DNA of 39,715 nucleotides, from the NCBI GenBank assembly GCA_028868695.1, contig JAGWTZ010000029.1:1-39715 (forward strand), written 5' to 3'. The notes below the pieces were generated by a model. The model did not search any database and was not told the origin of the DNA. It saw nothing but the letters and a program-made list of their open reading frames with translations. The DNA comes from Alphaproteobacteria bacterium (GTDB lineage Bacteria > Pseudomonadota > Alphaproteobacteria > Rhizobiales > Aestuariivirgaceae). Both the position numbers and the translations under genes were made by a program. Shown here piece by piece: positions 1-7,110 of the stretch. Numbering within the stretch: the first letter of the stretch is position 1; each line of letters begins with the position of its first letter.

Positions 1-128
1 TCGATGCCCGCCTTGTGGCCCGCCGAACGCGGCAGGCCCCGCGCCTCGGCCCAGCGGCCATTGCCATCCATGATGATGGCAACATGGCGTGGGCAGTTGG
101 GCTGGGGATGGCCGGGCGTGTGGGTCAT
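1..128 (-). CDS. uppS: Isoprenyl transferase (undecaprenyl diphosphate synthase), N-terminal part only
   Basis: Only the first 42 codons lie in the window; the gene runs off the left edge. The N-terminus contains [20 protein letters not shown] followed by SAGHKAG, the hallmark start of cis-prenyltransferases. The Asp in MDGNGRW binds magnesium and the first Arg/His cluster contacts the diphosphate. The family condenses isopentenyl diphosphate onto farnesyl diphosphate to make the C55 lipid carrier for peptidoglycan. The ATG sits 10 bases past the frr stop codon, so uppS is probably co-transcribed with pyrH and frr, the usual order in proteobacteria. Identity is firm from the motif; the catalytic C-terminal half cannot be inspected. 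Confidence 0.93.
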   Translation of the reverse strand, partial: MTHTPGHPQPNCPRHVAIIMDGNGRWAEARGLPRSAGHKAGI

Positions 129-138
129 TGCTGCGGCA

Positions 139-705
139 TCATACCTGCATGATTTCGGCTTCTTTGTGCTTCAGCGCGGCGTCGATGTCCTTCATCGTGG
201 CATCCGTCAGCTTCTGCACTTCATCGGACTTGGTTTTCACCTCATCCTCGCCCATGGCGTGGGCCTTTTCGAGGGCCTTCAACTGGTCCATGCCGTCGCG
301 GCGCACGTTGCGCGCGGCCACGCGGGCCTTTTCGGCATAGGTGTGGGCGACTTTCACCAGCTCCTTGCGGCGCTCCTGGGTCAGGTCCGGCATGCGCAGG
401 CGGATGACATTGCCTTCGGTTTGCGGGTTGAGGCCCAGGTTGGATTGCTGGATGGCCTTTTCAACGGCGATCACAAGGCCACGGTCCCAGACGCTGATTT
501 GCAGCAGGCGAGGCTCCGGCACGGTGATTGAGCCCACCTGCACCAGCGGCGTCTTGGCACCATAGGCATCCACCACAATGGGATCGAGCAGCGAGGTGGC
601 GGCGCGGCCGGTGCGCAGGCCACCGAAATCATGCTTCAGGGCTTCCACGGCGCCAGTCATGCGGCGCTTCAGGTCAGCAGCGTTAAAGGGGGCGGGTGCG
701 GCCAT
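139..705 (-). CDS. frr: Ribosome recycling factor
   Basis: This 188-residue protein is the normal length for RRF, which splits post-termination ribosomes together with EF-G. Family hallmarks are visible: the N-terminal helix with [15 protein letters not shown] near residues 29-43, the VDAYG turn, [12 protein letters not shown] at about 58-69, and the C-terminal helix pair with [13 protein letters not shown] and a charged tail ending in EAEIMQV. It lies two bases downstream of the pyrH stop and just upstream of uppS, so it is translated as the middle gene of a tight minus-strand operon. Nothing is unusual in length or motif. Confidence 0.97.
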   Translation of the reverse strand: MAAPAPFNAADLKRRMTGAVEALKHDFGGLRTGRAATSLLDPIVVDAYGAKTPLVQVGSITVPEPRLLQISVWDRGLVIAVEKAIQQSNLGLNPQTEGNVIRLRMPDLTQERRKELVKVAHTYAEKARVAARNVRRDGMDQLKALEKAHAMGEDEVKTKSDEVQKLTDATMKDIDAALKHKEAEIMQV

Positions 706-707
706 GA

Positions 708-1427
708 TCAGTCCTTGTCTATGGTTGTAAAGAGGCCCTTGCCGGCCAGAACCTTGGCGACATTTCCGGCCTCCCGGATCGAAAACACCACTACCGGAAT
801 GTCATTGTCCCGTGCAAGGGCGATTGCGGCGGGGTCCATGATGCGCAGGTCCCTGGACAGGATTTCGCCGAAGCTCACGTGCTCGTAACGCTTGGCGGCG
901 GGGTCTTTCTTCGGGTCTGCCGAATAGACGCCGTCCACGCTGGTGCCCTTGAACAGGGCGTCACACTTCAACTCGGCGGCGCGCAGGGCAGCGCCAGTGT
1001 CGGTGGTGAAGAATGGCAGGCCCGTGCCGGCGGCGCAGAGCACCACCCTGCCCGCCTTCAGATGGTGGATGCCCTTGGCGGCGGCATAGGTTTCACACAC
1101 GGTGGGCATGGGGATGGCGGAAAGCATCCGCGCGTCCACCCCTTTCGAGGTGAGAACGCCCTGCATGGCCAGCGCATTCATCACCGTGGCCATGATGCCC
1201 ATGTGATCGGCCGAAACGCGCTCCATGCCCTTGGCAGCACCGGCAAGGCCGCGGAAGATGTTGCCGCCGCCGATGACCAGAGCCACTTCCGCCCCGGCCT
1301 TGCGCAGGCCAATGATTTCATCAGCCACGCGGCCCACGGTGGCCAGATCGATGCCGAAACCCTGGGAGCCCATGAGCACTTCGCCCGAAATCTTCAGCAG
1401 AATGCGCTTGTATTTGATATTGCTCAT
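708..1427 (-). CDS. pyrH: Uridylate kinase (UMP kinase)
   Basis: The 239-residue protein starting [20 protein letters not shown] matches bacterial UMP kinase, an amino-acid-kinase-fold enzyme that phosphorylates UMP to UDP and is feedback-regulated by UTP and GTP. Visible motifs are the Lys of LLKISGE near residue 12, the glycine-rich [10 protein letters not shown] at about 49-58, the [16 protein letters not shown] segment, and the [17 protein letters not shown] loop. The open frame extends 52 codons further upstream, but that stretch is not family-like, so MSNIK is the better start. It heads the pyrH-frr-uppS operon. The tsf and rpsB genes that often precede pyrH are absent here: a divergent small membrane protein gene lies upstream. 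Confidence 0.96.
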   Translation of the reverse strand: MSNIKYKRILLKISGEVLMGSQGFGIDLATVGRVADEIIGLRKAGAEVALVIGGGNIFRGLAGAAKGMERVSADHMGIMATVMNALAMQGVLTSKGVDARMLSAIPMPTVCETYAAAKGIHHLKAGRVVLCAAGTGLPFFTTDTGAALRAAELKCDALFKGTSVDGVYSADPKKDPAAKRYEHVSFGEILSRDLRIMDPAAIALARDNDIPVVVFSIREAGNVAKVLAGKGLFTTIDKD

Positions 1428-1636
1428 GCTTTCCCAATCCAACCGGCGTCCTGCAAGGGCCTTCGTGCTGCCCGCCCGCGCGCCAGAATCAACGCCCGCT
1501 GTTTTAGCCTGTTTGCAGCCTTCGCGCCATTTCACCCGGCAAACGGGGTAACCATCGCCTTTCAGTTGTAACGCAAATGCCAAGACTCGGCTACTTTGCC
1601 GCAGGCTGGGGGCGTTGCAGGGGAGGAAACAACATA
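1428..1636. other. Divergent intergenic region between pyrH and the small membrane protein gene
   Basis: These 209 bases separate two divergently oriented start codons and must hold both promoters. A Shine-Dalgarno-like GGGGAGG at about 1620-1626 precedes the plus-strand ATG at 1637. I could not pick a convincing sigma70 promoter by eye on either strand. Confidence 0.4.
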
Positions 1637-2017
1637 ATGCAACGACTGGACAGAACCTACATCACCATCGGCCTGTGCTGGGTTGTGGCGGGCATGATCT
1701 ATGGAACCTGGCTTGGGGCCAGCAACCATTTGAACTTCGCCAATTCCCACGCCCACATGAACCTGCTGGGCTTTGTGACATCCGTGGTTTTCGGCATGTT
1801 GCATTGGGCCTATCCGGGGCTTGGCAAATCACGCCTCGCGCAATTGCAGTTCATCATTTACGAACTGGGCGTGGTGGTTCTTGTGATCGGCAAGATCATG
1901 ATTGACGCCACTGCACAAGAGAACGTCTTCCTCATCGCCGGCTCTCTGATCACCATCATCGGCACGGCGATGATGCTCTACATGTTCAGCACTGCGCCGA
2001 GCGAAAAGGCGGCCTGA
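1637..2017 (+). CDS. Small orphan membrane protein resembling a fragment of haem-copper oxidase subunit I
   Basis: The 126-residue protein has four likely membrane helices (about 8-26, 41-58, 70-88 and 97-117) and almost no soluble part. Between the first two helices lies [11 protein letters not shown] (residues 36-46), which closely resembles the haem-ligating H-x-H-x-N-LLG signature in cbb3-type cytochrome oxidase subunit I and NnrS-like proteins. A further His sits in GMLHW (residue 56). Proteins of this size are often annotated as cytochrome-c-oxidase-like. It is far too short to be a working oxidase and no other oxidase genes are nearby. The start is chosen because GGGGAGG lies 10 bases upstream; an in-frame ATG 20 codons earlier lacks this. 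Haem binding is an inference. Confidence 0.7.
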   Translation: MQRLDRTYITIGLCWVVAGMIYGTWLGASNHLNFANSHAHMNLLGFVTSVVFGMLHWAYPGLGKSRLAQLQFIIYELGVVVLVIGKIMIDATAQENVFLIAGSLITIIGTAMMLYMFSTAPSEKAA

Positions 2018-2029
2018 GACGCAACACCC

Positions 2030-2066
2030 CGCCACGCGGCTGCCCGAGGGCCCCGCGTGGCGTTTT
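2030..2066 (+). terminator. Rho-independent terminator after the small membrane protein gene
   Basis: A perfect 10-bp stem (CGCCACGCGG at 2030-2039 with CCGCGTGGCG at 2053-2062) closes a 13-base loop and is followed by TTTTCATTT. It starts 12 bases past the plus-strand stop codon and lies in the convergent gap before the end of ilvN. The T-run is on the plus strand, so it mainly serves the plus-strand gene. Confidence 0.8.
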
Positions 2067-2070
2067 CATT

Positions 2071-2631
2071 TCAAGCCTTGAGCACGCCCGGGCCGCGGGC
2101 GATGGCGGCAACGCCGGTGCGCGAGACTTCGACAAGGCCGAGCGGCACCATCAGCGAGATGAACTGGTCAATCTTGTCGGGCTTGCCCGTCAGTTCAAAG
2201 ACGAAGCTGTCGGTTGCGGCGTCCACCACGCGGGCGCGGAAGGCATCGGCAAGGCGCAAGGCCTCAACGCGCTTGTCGCCAGCGCCCTGCACTTTCACCA
2301 TGGCCAGCTCACGGGCGAGGAAGTTGCCTTCCACCGTCAAATCCGCCACCGAATGCACAGGCACCATGCGGTCCAGCTGCGCCTTGATCTGGGCGATCAC
2401 CGAGGGCGTGCCGGTGGTGACAATGGTGAAGCGCGAGACATGCTTCTCATGCTCGGTTTCCGACACGGTGAGCGAGTCGATGTTATAGCCGCGCCCGGCG
2501 AACAGGCCGATGATGCGCGCCAGAACACCCGGCTGGTTTTCGGCAATCACCGCAAGGGTGTGGGTTTGCCGCTCCTTCTTGGTGGTGTCGATGTTGTAGG
2601 CCGAGCCCGTGGCTTGTTGATGTGCGTTCAT
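2071..2631 (-). CDS. ilvN: Acetolactate synthase small (regulatory) subunit
   Basis: The 186-residue protein is the regulatory subunit of acetohydroxyacid synthase, which binds branched-chain amino acids (mainly valine) and activates the catalytic subunit. An N-terminal ACT domain (residues about 24-95) contains HTLAVIAENQPGVLARIIGLF and RGYNIDSLTVSETE, the effector-binding loop of the IlvN/IlvH family. A second ALS_ss_C-type domain follows (about 100-175, with VVDAATDSFVFELTG and GLVEVSRTGVAAIARG). It lies 15 bases behind ilvB on the same strand and shares its attenuator. The length of 186 is closer to the long IlvH form (about 160-175) than to the short E. coli IlvN. Confidence 0.96.
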   Translation of the reverse strand: MNAHQQATGSAYNIDTTKKERQTHTLAVIAENQPGVLARIIGLFAGRGYNIDSLTVSETEHEKHVSRFTIVTTGTPSVIAQIKAQLDRMVPVHSVADLTVEGNFLARELAMVKVQGAGDKRVEALRLADAFRARVVDAATDSFVFELTGKPDKIDQFISLMVPLGLVEVSRTGVAAIARGPGVLKA

Positions 2632-2646
2632 GATGTGCCCTGCCCC

Positions 2647-4419
2647 TTAAACCAGCTGCTTGCCCTTGGCGTCGATCGCCGTGCCCACTTCCTCATCCGA
2701 GATGTCGGCGCCCAGCAGCATTTCATTATGCGCCTTGCCTGACGGGATCATCGGGAAGCAGTTGGCCAGGTTGGCCACCTCGCAATCAAAGATCACCGGG
2801 CCGGGCGTGTTGATCATCTCCATGATGGCGGCATCGAGATCAGCCACCCTGGAGCAGCGGATGCCCTTGCCGCCAAAGGCTTCGGCCAACTTCACGAAAT
2901 CGGGCAGCGAGTCGGAATAGCTTTCGCTCAGCCGGTTGCCATGCAGCAGCTGCTGCCACTGGCGCACCATGCCCATGTAGTGGTTGTTCAGGATGAAAAT
3001 CTTGATGGGCAGGCGGTATTGGATGGCGGTGGAGAATTCCTGCATGGTCATCTGCACCGAGGCGTCGCCGGCGATGTCGATGACGAGAGACTTGGGATGC
3101 GCTGCCTGCACGCCAACAGCGGCCGGAAGGCCGTAACCCATCGTGCCCAACCCGCCGGAGGTCATCCAGCGGTTCGGCTCCTCGAAGCGGTAGAACTGCG
3201 CGGCCCACATCTGGTGCTGGCCCACTTCGGTGGTGATGTAGGTGTCCCGGTCCTTGGTCAGGTCATACAGCCGCTGGATGGCATGCTGCGGCATGATCAC
3301 TTCCTTGCTGGCGCGGTATTTCAGGCAATCCACCGCGCGCCAGCTGTCGATCTGGCGCTTCCAGGCGGAGAGCGCCGTTTCATCGAGCTTTACCTTGCGC
3401 TTTTTCCATTCGGCCAGCATGGCAGCGAGCGCCTGGCCGACATCGGCCACCACGGGAATGTCCACCCGCACAGTCTTGTTGATGGAAGAAGGGTCGATGT
3501 CGATGTGGATCTTCTTCGAGCCGGGAGAGAACGCATCGAGGCGGCCGGTGATGCGGTCATCAAACCTCGCACCGACGCAGATCATCACGTCACAATCATG
3601 CATGGCCATGTTGGCTTCATACATGCCGTGCATGCCAAGCATGCCCAGCCATTCCTTGCCGGAGGCAGGGTAGGCGCCAAGGCCCATGAGGGTTGAGGTG
3701 ATCGGAATGCCCGAGAGCGCCACAAACTCGCGCAGCAACTTCGAGGCCTCCGGGCCGGAATTGATCACGCCGCCGCCCGTGTAGAGCACCGGCTTCTTGG
3801 CGGTGGCGATCAGGGCCACGGCGGCTTCGATGGCATGGGCATCCGGCGCGGTACGCGGCTGGTAGGATTTCACCGTCACGCCCTTGGGGCCGGTGTATTT
3901 GCCCTTGGCAAATTGCACATCCTTGGGGATATCGACCACCACCGGGCCGGGGCGGCCCGAGGTTGCCACATAGAAGGCCTCATGGATCGTGCGCGCGAGG
4001 TCGTTCACATCGCGCACCAGCCAGTTCTGCTTGGTGCAGGGGCGGGTGATGCCCACCGTGTCGCATTCCTGGAAAGCGTCATTGCCGATCAGGTGGGTGG
4101 GCACCTGGCCGGTGAGCAGCACCATGGGGATCGAATCGAGCATCGCATCGGTGAGGCCGGTGACGCAGTTGGTGGCGCCGGGGCCTGACGTGGCCAAGGC
4201 CACGCCGCACTTGCCTGTCGAGCGGGCATAGCCTTCGGCCATGTGGGTGGCGCCCTGTTCGTGGCGCACCAGAATGTGCTTCACCTTTTCCTGCTGGAAG
4301 AACTCGTCATAGATCGGCAGGACGGCGCCGCCGGGATAACCAAAGACGTGCTGCACGCCCTGGTCTGCCAAGGCGCGGAGCACCATTTCGGCGCCGGTCA
4401 TCATCTCTTCGTCTGCCAT
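2647..4419 (-). CDS. ilvB: Acetolactate synthase large (catalytic) subunit
   Basis: This 590-residue thiamine-diphosphate enzyme makes 2-acetolactate and 2-aceto-2-hydroxybutyrate, the first common step of valine, leucine and isoleucine synthesis. Three domains are visible. The N-terminal Pyr domain has the catalytic Glu54 in RHEQGATHMAEGYA and the FAD/substrate loop SGPGATN. The middle FAD-binding-type domain is at about 190-330, with CVGARFDDRITG. The C-terminal PP domain has the ThDP/Mg motif starting GDAS at 451 and ending with the NN pair at 478-479. The length is typical. It is the first structural gene after the ilv leader and terminator; ilvN follows 15 bases later. Confidence 0.97.
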   Translation of the reverse strand: MADEEMMTGAEMVLRALADQGVQHVFGYPGGAVLPIYDEFFQQEKVKHILVRHEQGATHMAEGYARSTGKCGVALATSGPGATNCVTGLTDAMLDSIPMVLLTGQVPTHLIGNDAFQECDTVGITRPCTKQNWLVRDVNDLARTIHEAFYVATSGRPGPVVVDIPKDVQFAKGKYTGPKGVTVKSYQPRTAPDAHAIEAAVALIATAKKPVLYTGGGVINSGPEASKLLREFVALSGIPITSTLMGLGAYPASGKEWLGMLGMHGMYEANMAMHDCDVMICVGARFDDRITGRLDAFSPGSKKIHIDIDPSSINKTVRVDIPVVADVGQALAAMLAEWKKRKVKLDETALSAWKRQIDSWRAVDCLKYRASKEVIMPQHAIQRLYDLTKDRDTYITTEVGQHQMWAAQFYRFEEPNRWMTSGGLGTMGYGLPAAVGVQAAHPKSLVIDIAGDASVQMTMQEFSTAIQYRLPIKIFILNNHYMGMVRQWQQLLHGNRLSESYSDSLPDFVKLAEAFGGKGIRCSRVADLDAAIMEMINTPGPVIFDCEVANLANCFPMIPSGKAHNEMLLGADISDEEVGTAIDAKGKQLV

Positions 4420-4464
4420 CTTATCCTCTCAAACTTCCAAAAGCTCTCTAACCGCAACTGAACC

Positions 4465-4490
4465 AATAAAAAAGGCCCCCGAGGGAGCCT
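4465..4490 (-). terminator. Attenuator terminator in the ilvBN leader
   Basis: On the minus strand, AGGCTCC and GGGGCCT pair (7 bp with one G-T) around a CTCG tetraloop at 4473-4490, followed at once by TTTTTTATT (4465-4473). It sits between the leader peptide stop (4523) and the ilvB ATG (4419), the expected place of a transcription attenuator. An alternative fold is available just upstream: CGCGTA at 4497-4502 can pair with TACGCG at 4540-4545, enclosing the perfect 16-bp palindrome GCAGGGTTAACCCTGC at 4517-4532. This gives the competing structures needed for ribosome-controlled attenuation. Confidence 0.88.
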
Positions 4491-4522
4491 GCTTTTCGCG
4501 TAACACCGTGTATCCCGCAGGG

Positions 4523-4573
4523 TTAACCCTGCGCGGCGCTACGCGATCCTACTACCAGAATGGTCTTGTTCAT
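4523..4573 (-). CDS. ilv leader peptide (attenuation), likely leaderless
   Basis: A 16-codon reading frame encodes MNKTILVVGSRSAAQG, with Ile-Leu-Val-Val as consecutive codons 5-8. These are exactly the three amino acids made by the operon that follows. In branched-chain amino-acid leaders, ribosome stalling at such codons prevents the downstream terminator from forming. The ATG lies only 7 bases after the predicted -10 hexamer, so transcription should begin at or within a base or two of the start codon and no Shine-Dalgarno can exist. That arrangement is known for the trp leader of rhizobia. It was below the size of ordinary ORF finding. The stalling mechanism is inferred; the codon content and the terminator are seen directly. 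Confidence 0.88.
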   Translation of the reverse strand: MNKTILVVGSRSAAQG

Positions 4574-4580
4574 GGCGCTA

Positions 4581-4608
4581 GTTCTATGTGCACTGCAAAA
4601 TTTGTCAA
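4581..4608 (-). promoter_or_regulatory. Promoter of the ilv leader
   Basis: On the minus strand a consensus -35 hexamer TTGACA (4603-4608) is followed after 16 bases by TAGAAC (4581-4586), four of six matches to the -10 consensus. The -35 hexamer contains the TGA stop codon of the upstream arabinofuranosidase gene (4605-4607), so the promoter begins exactly where the previous gene ends. Confidence 0.75.
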
Positions 4609-6113
4609 GGGGCGAGACGCAGGGCCGTGTAAGAAAGTGGCGGCAGGGTGAGGCTGAGCAGGCCTTCTGCCAATCGGGCGCCCTGCCCGGCCACGGGCTT
4701 CACGGCCTCGGGCTGCTGCAGGCTGTTGGCGGCCTTGATGCCGTGGCCGGCCAGTTCATGGTGTTCGGCGAGGCGAAGTGCTGCGAAACCGTCCAGCCGC
4801 ACCGAGACAGGCATTTGGCCCTCGCCGCGGTTGACCAGGAACAGGGCCACTCCGCCATCGTCATGCAAGACCCCCGCGCAATCCACCTGCGGCACCTGAT
4901 CGGCGATGTCGGCCTGATAGGCGCCACAGGAAACCTGCAAATCCAGTGCCTTGCCGCGGCCAAGCCGCGAGGCCAGGGCGAAGGGATGAAAAATGGTTTG
5001 CCGCCAGGCCGCGCCGCCAGGCTCGGTCATGATCGGGGCGATCACGTTGACGAGCTGGGCCAGGCAGGCAATCTTCACCACGTCAGCATGACGAATGAAG
5101 CTGTTGATGATCAGCGACACCAGCAGGGCATCTTCGAAATTGTAAATGTCCTCCAGCAGCCGCGGCGCAACAGGCCAGCCCTGCTCGCCACGCAGGATGG
5201 GCTTGTCAGCCTCGCGGCTGTGATACCAGACATTCCACTCATCGAAGGAAATGGTGACATCACGCTTTGAGCGCTTCTTGGCCTTCACGTAGCGGATGGT
5301 GGCGGCAATGGTTTCGATATAGCGCTCCAGCCTGATGTTCTGGGCGAGATAGTTGCCGAGGTTGCCCGCGCGGTTGTTGAAATACATGTGCAGGGAAATA
5401 TGGCTGGCCTGCTCATAAGTGTGTTCCAGCACCGTGGCTTCCCATTGCGGATAGCTGGGCATTTCAGGGTTGGATGAGCCGCAGACCACCAGCTCCAGCG
5501 AAGGGTCGAAGGCCAGCATGGCCTTTGCGGTTTCATGGGCGAGCTTGCCATATTCCTCTGCCGATTTCTGGCCGACTTGCCAGGGTCCATCCATCTCATT
5601 GCCGAGGCACCAGAGCCTGACGTTCCAAGGCTCGGCGCGGCCATTGGCGCGGCGCAGGTCACTCCAGGCGCTTCCGCCTGGGTGGTTGCAATATTCGAGG
5701 AAGGCGCGCGCCGCATCCAGCCCGCGCGAGCCGAGGTTCACGGCCAGCATCATTTCCGTGCCCACGGCCTCGCACCACTGTGCAAATTCGTGGATGCCCA
5801 CGGTGTTGGGCTCGGCCGTGTGCCAGGCGAGATCAAGCCGCCGTGGCCGCTTTTCCACCGGGCCAATGCCGTCTTCCCAATTATAGGCCGAGACGAAGTT
5901 GCCGCCGGGATATCGCACGACCGGCACGCTCAACTGCTGCACCAGTGAAATCACATCACGGCGAAAGCCATTGGCATCGGCGCTGGGGTGGCCCGGCTCA
6001 TGGATGCCGGTGTAAACCGCGCGGCCCAGATGCTCGATGAATGAGCCATAAAGGCGCGGGTCAATCGGGGCGATCACCCGGTCTTTGTCGAGCTTGATGG
6101 AAGCGTGAGTCAT
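4605..6113 (-). CDS. Alpha-L-arabinofuranosidase, glycoside hydrolase family 51
   Basis: The 502-residue protein is a retaining GH51 enzyme that removes terminal L-arabinofuranosyl groups from arabinan or arabinoxylan oligosaccharides. The catalytic (beta/alpha)8 barrel starts with DPRLYGSFIEHLGRAVYTGI and VVRYPGGNFVSAYNWEDGIGP. The acid/base Glu173 lies in WCLGNEMDGPWQ and the nucleophile Glu292 in SFDEWNVWYHS. A C-terminal beta-domain (about 390-502) ends PLSYTALRLAP. There is no signal peptide, so it is probably cytoplasmic and acts on imported oligosaccharides. No sugar transporter or other arabinose gene adjoins it, so it may be an isolated acquisition. Its start is 61 bases from a CtrA-type box and divergent from the FecR-like gene. 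Confidence 0.94.
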   Translation of the reverse strand: MTHASIKLDKDRVIAPIDPRLYGSFIEHLGRAVYTGIHEPGHPSADANGFRRDVISLVQQLSVPVVRYPGGNFVSAYNWEDGIGPVEKRPRRLDLAWHTAEPNTVGIHEFAQWCEAVGTEMMLAVNLGSRGLDAARAFLEYCNHPGGSAWSDLRRANGRAEPWNVRLWCLGNEMDGPWQVGQKSAEEYGKLAHETAKAMLAFDPSLELVVCGSSNPEMPSYPQWEATVLEHTYEQASHISLHMYFNNRAGNLGNYLAQNIRLERYIETIAATIRYVKAKKRSKRDVTISFDEWNVWYHSREADKPILRGEQGWPVAPRLLEDIYNFEDALLVSLIINSFIRHADVVKIACLAQLVNVIAPIMTEPGGAAWRQTIFHPFALASRLGRGKALDLQVSCGAYQADIADQVPQVDCAGVLHDDGGVALFLVNRGEGQMPVSVRLDGFAALRLAEHHELAGHGIKAANSLQQPEAVKPVAGQGARLAEGLLSLTLPPLSYTALRLAP

Positions 6114-6162
6114 GGCTGCTGTTTAACGCCTGCGGCCCCTTCTCCCAAGCATTTGGTGGTGC

Positions 6163-6192
6163 TTGCCAAAGGTTTTAACAAATGGTTAACAT
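6163..6192 (+). promoter_or_regulatory. Predicted promoter overlapping a CtrA-type box, upstream of the FecR-like gene
   Basis: TTGCCA (6163-6168, five of six -35 matches) and TAACAT (6187-6192, four of six -10 matches) are spaced by 18 bases. This predicts a start about 19 bases before the ATG at 6218. The CtrA-type box occupies the spacer and the start of the -10, a position more consistent with repression than activation. Confidence 0.4.
6175..6190. promoter_or_regulatory. CtrA-type binding site (TTAA-N7-TTAA)
   Basis: The sequence TTAACAAATGGTTAAC is a perfect match to the full CtrA box: TTAA, seven bases, TTAAC. CtrA is the alphaproteobacterial cell-cycle response regulator. The site lies in the divergent gap between the GH51 gene (start 6113) and the exported FecR-like gene (start 6218). 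In DNA of about 62% GC a perfect match at a promoter is unlikely to be chance, but binding is not shown. Confidence 0.65.
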
Positions 6193-6217
6193 ATCGCGAT
6201 GGTTGTGTGAGGGGAAA

Positions 6218-6946
6218 ATGGTGGCGTTGGCAAAAGTTTCCCGGTTCGTTGCATGTGTTTTGGTGGGCTGCATGGCTGTGCAGCCCGCGCTGGCCGAGAC
6301 AGCGAGCCTGCAAGGGCTTTCCGGCAAGGTGCTCATTTCACACGGCCAAGGCTTCGCGGCGGCGGAGGCTGGCGCCATTCTTGCCGGCGAGCAGATTCTC
6401 ACCGGACCGGATGGGCATGCGCTGGTGCGCTTCCCAGCTTGCACCGTGACCTTGAAAGGTGCCGCCCTCTACACCGTGCCAGCCAAAACACCCTGCACGC
6501 CGGGTCAAGATATCGCCATGGCTGGCGTGTTCGCCGTCACCCCCGCATCAGTTGGCGCAACCCAGTTCGCCCAGCTTGACCAATTGACCTACAGGGCGCG
6601 CGATCTGGAAAATGAAGCGCGGCTTGCCAATGACCAGCCGCGGCTTGATTGCCTGGCCGGGAAAGAAGCGGAGATCAAGGCGCTGCGCCATTATCTGTTG
6701 CGCAACCCGGGCGTTGAGGAGAATGAGCGCATTGCATTCATGACGCAGGACCTTGAAACCTGCCAGGCCAGCCTGCCCGCTGCGCCGGTTCCAGCGCCTG
6801 CGCCGGTGGCCACGCCGCCAGTTGTGGCCGCCGCTCCGGCTGTGGACGGCACTGGCCTGTTGATTGGTGGCGGGCTTGCCGTGGCTGGCCTTGCCGCTGG
6901 CGCCTATGCGCTGCTGGGCAACAAGGGCGGCATCAGCAAGAACTGA
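6218..6946 (+). CDS. Exported protein with a FecR-like N-terminal domain and a C-terminal membrane helix
   Basis: The 242-residue protein begins with a clear signal peptide (MVALAKVSRFVACVLVGCMAVQPALA, cleavage after ALA). Next comes a FecR-like segment (LSGKVLISHGQGFAAA...AGEQILTGPDGHALVRFPACTVTLKG), a charged region that may be helical (about residues 110-180), a Pro/Ala-rich linker (AAPVPAPAPVATPP) and a final hydrophobic glycine/alanine helix at about 212-234. Four cysteines in the mature part may pair. ATG 6218 is preferred because GAGGGG lies 4 bases before it; an in-frame ATG 12 codons earlier would put extra residues before the signal peptide. Function is unknown; FecR-like periplasmic modules often occur in envelope or polysaccharide-associated proteins. 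The CtrA box suggests cell-cycle-linked expression. Confidence 0.68.
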   Translation: MVALAKVSRFVACVLVGCMAVQPALAETASLQGLSGKVLISHGQGFAAAEAGAILAGEQILTGPDGHALVRFPACTVTLKGAALYTVPAKTPCTPGQDIAMAGVFAVTPASVGATQFAQLDQLTYRARDLENEARLANDQPRLDCLAGKEAEIKALRHYLLRNPGVEENERIAFMTQDLETCQASLPAAPVPAPAPVATPPVVAAAPAVDGTGLLIGGGLAVAGLAAGAYALLGNKGGISKN

Positions 6947-7110
6947 CGCCTGCCCACTTGCTGGCCGGCGGCACACCTGCGGCCAAAGCCAGGCACAAAT
7001 TCATGCGGCAACTTGCGGCTGCGGATTTTGCACCGCTACAAATATCAATGAGCAACTTGGTGCAGGGCGCGGCGCCTGATATGGAGTTGGCCCACCCCGG
7101 AGTCCCCCCA

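Noticed and set aside
4517-4532. Perfect palindrome GCAGGGTTAACCCTGC considered as a protein-binding operator
   Set aside because: It lies inside the ilv leader RNA between the leader peptide and the terminator, so an RNA stem role explains it better.
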